59,372 nt of DNA from Ophiobolus disseminans (taxonomy: Eukaryota > Ascomycota > Dothideomycetes > Pleosporales > Phaeosphaeriaceae). Below are positions 54,789-59,372 of the stretch, in pieces. Made by a program: the position numbers and the translations under genes. Below the pieces are notes generated by a model that ran no database searches, had not been told where the DNA came from, and worked only from the letters and a program-made list of their open reading frames with translations. How positions within the stretch are numbered: the first letter of the stretch is position 1; each line of letters opens with the position of its first letter. The stretch covers positions 1,970,518 to 2,029,889 of the forward strand of contig MU006216.1 of NCBI GenBank assembly GCA_010093685.1, read 5' to 3'.

Positions 54789-56140
54789 CAGTCACGCGTC
54801 AAAAGTTTTGAACCGCGGTTTTCCCGACCCCGCTTTTACAACACCAACACTACAAGTTCAACGCGTTATAACTATGCCTACACAGCGCCGATTTGGACAA
54901 GAAATAGATCAAAATGTGCGCCGTGGCCCAAATATTAGTCCTGCCGAACGCGTAAGGATCATCGCTAAGAGGGAGCTGGGGGTGACAGTGCGGGAGCTTG
55001 CAGGCGAGTTTAGACGAAGCGAGAGCGCGATTAAATATACCCTCCGCACCTACACTAAAACCGCCACAACAGAGGAGCGTCCTCGTAGTAGGCGGCCTCG
55101 TATACTATCGCGTCACTAGGAAAAAATCATATACAGAAAAGTACGCGCAGCTCCTAAGATTAAGTACTTAGATCTAGCCAAAGAGGCAGTGTTTGTGAAC
55201 GCGGAGGGCACCCCTTTAAAGCCACCTAGTCGCTCTACACTATACAGGGTACTCAAACGACAAGGCCTTACTAATTTCCGCTGCAAAAAGCGTCCAAAGC
55301 TTACTACTAAGCATGCTAAGGCGTGTTAGATCTTCTGTAAACTTTAGCGTAAATTCCTGTAGAGACAGCGCACGCTCAAGTTCAGTGATAAGTGTTTAAT
55401 TCAGAAGGGTTCTAGGGGTAATACAGAGTAGTGCTTTCGTTTTCCGTAGGAAAAATAGAAGAAGAAGATGATAACTAAAGCTCTAACAGGTAGGAAGCTA
55501 GCTTAGATGGTATAGGCATGTGTGTAGTTGGATGAAAGGGGTCGCGCGCAAAGGAGTAACCTAGTTATAATAGACCGCGATCCTAATGCTCCAAAGCGCG
55601 GGTACTCTAGCTAAAGTTACATTAAGGCCTTAAAAAAAGGACTCCTGCCTTACTACAGGCGTTCACAACTGTTCATGCAGGATAACGCTTGTATATACAC
55701 CTCGCGGGTAGTTAGGGGCTTCCTCGCGCGTTACTACATCACACCTATTAAATAGCTAGCCTATTCACCTAATCTTAATCCAATTGAGCACCTCTGGTTC
55801 CACCTTAAACGATACATGAATAAATCCTATCCTCAGTATAGTAATTTGAGTGTAGCAGAAGAAGAGTGGAATAGCTTTTGTAGTGCTCTAAAAGAGTGCT
55901 AGCGGAGGATACCCGGAGCATTGATTAGGCGACTCATCTTGAGTATGCCGCGACGCCTCGCTGCATGCAGACGTGCGAAGGGTTAGCAAACTAAATATTG
56001 ACCTTGCGCGCATTCTCAGAACCAAAAATAATTTAATTTGCTTATATATTGGCTGAGTTATAAGAGGGTAAAGGTAGTGTAGATAATGTTAAAGTTCGCG
56101 CTAAGTAGCTTAGCGGTTCAAAACTTTTGACCTAGTACTG
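54789..56140 (+). mobile_element. Mariner-2: Tc1/mariner-type transposon (1352 bp)
   Basis: The ends are inverted repeats of ~29 bp containing TCAAAAGTTTTGAACCGC, starting CAGT, flanked by TA at 54787-54788 and 56141-56142. It inserted into Gypsy-4 RT. One transposase frame fills the element. Confidence 0.88.
54874..55998 (+). pseudogene. Mariner-2 DDE transposase (few stops)
   Basis: The ATG at 54874 (MPTQRRFGQEID) is in a frame open back to 54808 and forward to 55119. A helix-turn-helix region (GVTVRELAGEFRRSESAIKY) is intact. After the first TAG the same frame continues to ~55998 with a modest number of TAG/TAA. The catalytic triad is visible: FSDKC (near 55385), MQDNACIY (near 55678) and SPNLNPIEHLWF (near 55767), with about 34 residues between the second Asp and Glu. 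Fewer lesions than other elements here suggest a younger insertion. Confidence 0.8.
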
Positions 56141-58413
56141 TAGTAATAGCATAAGAGCGCGGTAGTTAATATATATACGTAGGCCTTCTCCTAGTTTCTT
56201 TGCAAAGAGAACTAGGGCTGCAGCAGAAGAGCTACTAACCCTAATAAATCCCTTGTCTAGTAGTGATGTAAGTTCTTTGCAGAGCACTAGTAACTTATCT
56301 CTAGATATATTGTAGAGAGGGCCCTATAGTATTTACAGACTCTTTCTATTTTCTTTGATAAGCTTAATACGGTAGTCTACTCTAGGGCGGTGTAGAGAGA
56401 GCCTAGCAGCTTAGTTTGGATTAAAGACTAGCAGCTAGTGGCGGTAGCTTAGTAGTAGGAGGTCTTTAATCTGCTCTAAGCTTAATTGTGCTTTAGGAGC
56501 TAAAGCCTTCTAGATATCTGCTATAGAGGCAGCAAATACACTAACAGACTTGTCTTTCTTAGATACTTAAATATATCTCTGCATAGCTACTGCAGAGATC
56601 TCCTAGACTGTTAGTGTAGGAGGTAGTTCTTCTTTCTTGCTGCGGAGGCGGATACGGGTTCTTTCTAAGTAGATAAAGATTAACTTCTTTGCTAGTGCAA
56701 TAGTAACATTATGTCTATTAAACTAGAAGCGTCTAAGCAAGATATTAAAACTAAGGTAAGTATTCTCTATTATATATCCCTATCCTATGCGTGTATATCC
56801 TTTAATATCATATGTAAAGTGGCAAGCTTGCCTAATAGTTCTAGTTCCTTCTACTCCTTAGAGGGTCCTTAGAGTAGGTAAATTAATGCACTAGAGTTTA
56901 GCTTTCCGGGCAAGTAGGCGCTCACTAGAGCATATATTAAGCAACTAGAATCTAGCATTATAGATGCGTAGTAAGTGTGATTGATAAGCATATATACAGT
57001 AATTGGTTTTGCTTTCATGTAGGGTTGAAATAAGCGCTAGTTTTGCTTTATCCTCAAAGCCTTCTTCTTATGCTCCTGCTAGTAACTTTAAGCAGGAGCT
57101 ACTCTTTTTCTAACTTAGGATCCTTCTCTTCTAGCTATAGTCTCTCTACAATTTTTGTAGTTGCAATAGTAGTAGGAGAAGGGCGACGTGCAGGAGCATA
57201 AGAGCAAGAGCTAATAATGTGTCTAGAAGCTCCACAGCGTATACACAAGCGGTTGTTCCTGCGTCTTTAAATCTTATTCTTGCTTACCTACTTAGCGCGT
57301 TAATTTCCTAGGGATTAAGCAGCATAAGTGTGTGTAGGTTCCTAATCCATTGCTTCTTTAGAGCTGTCTTGCTGCATATAGCGTTGTTGCGCTTGTCCTT
57401 TCTATAGTGCTTTAATTGCATCTAGTCTTAACCTAATAGTCTAAAGTAGGGAGGTAAATCCTCTATACTTAGTAGGGACTAGAAAGACGCTAACTAGTCT
57501 CTCCTGCATAGCATAGCTTATAGCATTCTCTAGGAGTAAGATCTTAATAGTGTTATTAAATAACAATACTCTAGCGTTTGCTAGCTTAGTCTCAAAGCGT
57601 AGTAGAAACTAGGCAAAAGACTTATGTGTCTTCTGCTTAATAGAGTAGACATTAGATAGGGCTTTCTTCTGTCGGTTGGGGTCGCTGTATGTGCTAGCTA
57701 AGTAATCTAGTAGTTAGAAGCCTAAACTATTCTTCTTCTCTTTCTTAGCTCTAACAAAAGCTAAGCACATGTTCTAGGCATTACTACGTAGTCTAGTAAA
57801 GATGTAGCGCAGCTAATCTATGTCTAACCTAATACTTCTGCTATTAGTCTTGATTTTGTTCCTTGCTTCAATTTCCTATCTATCCTATTTAGAACGTGTT
57901 CTATTAAACTCTAAGAGCTGTAGCAGTTTCTTCTTCCTTTTCTTAGACTAGAGTGCATTAAGGCTTTATTGCAGAGCATTCTAGAGGCCTTATATAGTCT
58001 ATTAATTAATAGCATTGCTTTAAACCATTTGCTGCATAAAAGCGTAGAATGCTTGCTCTATAGATAGAGGAGTATTAGTAGCATTGTTAGCTATTTGCTT
58101 AGGTTCTTCTATAGCGTGTTCTATTGTATCCGGTGATTCTAGTAATAATTAATATTTCCGTTGTTGCCTAGTGGCTCCGTTAGTGTCCAATAATTCTGTT
58201 AATGTCTAATAATTCCGTTAATGTCTAATAATTCCGTTAATATCTAATAATTCTGTTAATATCCGATGTATTTGTTGTATGCTTATACAGGTGTTTAACC
58301 GTAGAGGTCCCTATAGTAGCGTCCTTGTATTCCGTTGTATTGCTCTCGCAATTCCGTTGTAGAGCACTAGGGGATAGCTACACTAGCTACTCAAGTAGTT
58401 AATCGAATTTAAA

Positions 58414-58742
58414 TGTAAGGGGCTAGGCTGAAGACAGCAGGAAGGCTAGGTTAAACAGAGATAAATTCGATAGAGTCTATCTAGAGCTAGAGAGCAGGCT
58501 GACTTTATAGCAGACTGCTAGCTTCTAGAAGTTTCTACATACATTAGCATTTGTTAGTTGTTAGAAGAATATATCTTGTTCTAGCTAGTTCTAGGATATT
58601 CTATAACATTCTATAACATTCTATAACGTTCTAGGACATTCTATAACGTTCTAGAACATTCTAGAACATTCTATAACGTTCTATAATGTTCTAATAAACC
58701 GAAGTGTATCTACTAAGAGTAGTAGAGGTCTAACCTCTTACA
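58414..58742 (-). repeat. Right (5') LTR of Gypsy-4
   Basis: 329 bp, about one 10-bp unit longer than the left LTR in the same short repeat (about 58591-58693). Confidence 0.88.
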
Positions 58743-58747
58743 TATTC

Positions 58748-59372
58748 TTACACACCCCTCTAAGCTTTTATAAGGTAATTCTACTTAGCACTTTTATAGA
58801 TCTAAAGATTCCTTTTTTTTTATATTATTTACATTACACTACCTATTGCTAGCATAAATACAATAAAGCTTATGCAGTCCTAGGGACTATAGAGCGCTGC
58901 GCATACCTTGCTAATCTCTCTTTTCTAGAGTCTACGCTTAGTGCTATTAGCTGTAGTCTTTCACCTGCGTTGTGCATTCCTGCCTATTCTCTCTTTCTAT
59001 CTTTCTTTGCGATTTTGTCGTTGTTATATACTCTTAGAGGGCTCCTGCTGCTAGCAGCTATCTTGCTATAGCAATCTCTATTTTCCTTAAAAAGTCTATT
59101 AACGCAGCACTTCCCTTTGCAGTACTAAATAGCTATTGTAGCGTTAGAGTAGGCACGTCTAGTATATTTAACATTATTTTCCTCTCTTTTGTATAGTGCT
59201 TGCAGTGTAGAAGAAGGTGTTCTAGCGTCTATAGGGCCCTACAACTGCCAAAGCATTCTCTCTTGTCGTCCTTGCCTATAGTCCTAGAAAATTGCTTAAA
59301 GAAGCCCTTTCCTAGCTTAAGCTAGTAGTAGGCAGCTAGCACTCTCCTTAAGCTAGAGAGTAGCTGCATCTT
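58748..59372 (-). mobile_element. 3' end of a LINE (non-LTR retrotransposon), reverse
   Basis: The minus strand from 59372 gives the C-terminus of a LINE ORF2: a segment with CFGSCRALQTLEHLLLHC (near 59270-59210), the Cys-Cys-His-Cys tail that follows RNase H in fungal Tad1/I-like LINEs, then KERKIMLNILDVPTLTLQQL. TAG codons are present. A T-rich run near 58809-58818 on the plus strand may be the poly(A) side. The rest lies outside the window. Confidence 0.65.

Larger units (their letters stand above)
52000..58150 (-). pseudogene. Gypsy-4 gag-pol (RIP-broken, split by Mariner-2)
   Basis: On the minus strand the zinc knuckle LCIRCGASRHIIS lies near 57250-57205. Reverse transcriptase carries FVSAYLDDVLIYTNS near 54540-54500. 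RNase H follows at about 54100-53800 and the integrase zinc-binding and core region at about 53460-52700. Stops are TAG/TAA at Gln positions. Mariner-2 interrupts the RT between 56141 and 54788. The gag resembles that of Gypsy-3. Confidence 0.8.
51625..58742 (-). mobile_element. Gypsy-4: reverse Ty3/gypsy element with nested Mariner-2
   Basis: LTRs are 51625-51943 and 58414-58742, starting TATAAGGGGCTAGG or TGTAAGGGGCTAGG and ending CTCTTACA. The target duplication TATTC is at 51620-51624 and 58743-58747. Reading leftward: gag (~58100-57000) with a zinc knuckle, protease, reverse transcriptase, RNase H, integrase. Mariner-2 splits the RT region. No antisense accessory ORF was found near its 3' end. 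Confidence 0.9.

Noticed and set aside
1..59372. TAG read as glutamine (alternative genetic code or programmed readthrough)
   Set aside because: The transposon frames become nearly continuous if TAG is Gln, but MTR4, COX8 and STS1 in the same window end in TAG and use CAG normally. RIP of CAG explains the pattern.

Overview
The window comes from a filamentous ascomycete, most likely a Dothideomycete. This rests on 45-55 nt GT-AG introns with CTAAC-type branch sites, fungal orthologues (ELP1, COX8-type, MTR4, STS1/Cut8, a DUF7918-like family), and transposons riddled with TAG/TAA stops where Gln is expected. That stop pattern is the C-to-T signature expected of repeat-induced point mutation (RIP).

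Layout. (1) 1-19682 is a nested transposon block: the 3' part of a Ty1/copia element (Copia-1, 1-2395), then a reverse-oriented hAT-like element (hAT-1, 2396-19682). hAT-1 contains a reverse chromodomain Gypsy element (Gypsy-2, 2830-17456, target duplication AGGCG). Gypsy-2 contains a 471-bp TRIM-like element (2982-3452, GTTGC) and a forward chromodomain Gypsy element (Gypsy-1, 9701-16932, CTATA). hAT-1 also carries a Tc1/mariner element (17799-19416). (2) 19683-40805 is a gene island: an MFS transporter, a tRNA-Ala(AGC) gene, ELP1, a COX8-type cytochrome oxidase subunit, MTR4, STS1/Cut8 and a tandem array of four DUF7918-like paralogues (two intact, one pseudogene, one cut by a transposon). 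(3) 40806-59372 is a second nested block: hAT-2, reverse Copia-3 holding a 152-bp solo TRIM LTR (ATAAT), Gypsy-3 whose 5' LTR holds the complete Copia-2 (42598-47869, CTAAC), an unexplained stretch (50286-51624), reverse Gypsy-4 (51625-58742, TATTC) holding a second mariner, and a LINE 3' end.

The island genes are mostly housekeeping. ELP1 acts in tRNA wobble modification, MTR4 in nuclear RNA surveillance, STS1 in nuclear proteasome anchoring, and the COX8-type subunit in respiration. COX8 and MTR4 are divergent and share a 234-bp promoter region. Exon structures of ELP1, COX8, MTR4, the MFS gene and DUF7918 copies 1 and 3 were worked out by hand, and each gives a total coding length divisible by three.

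The most unusual observations are two. First, a tRNA-Ala gene is split in its T-loop by a 50-nt sequence with every hallmark of a spliceosomal intron. Second, two different chromodomain Gypsy elements each carry an antisense accessory ORF encoding a protein with identical Zn2Cys6-type cysteine spacing (2-6-8-2-6).
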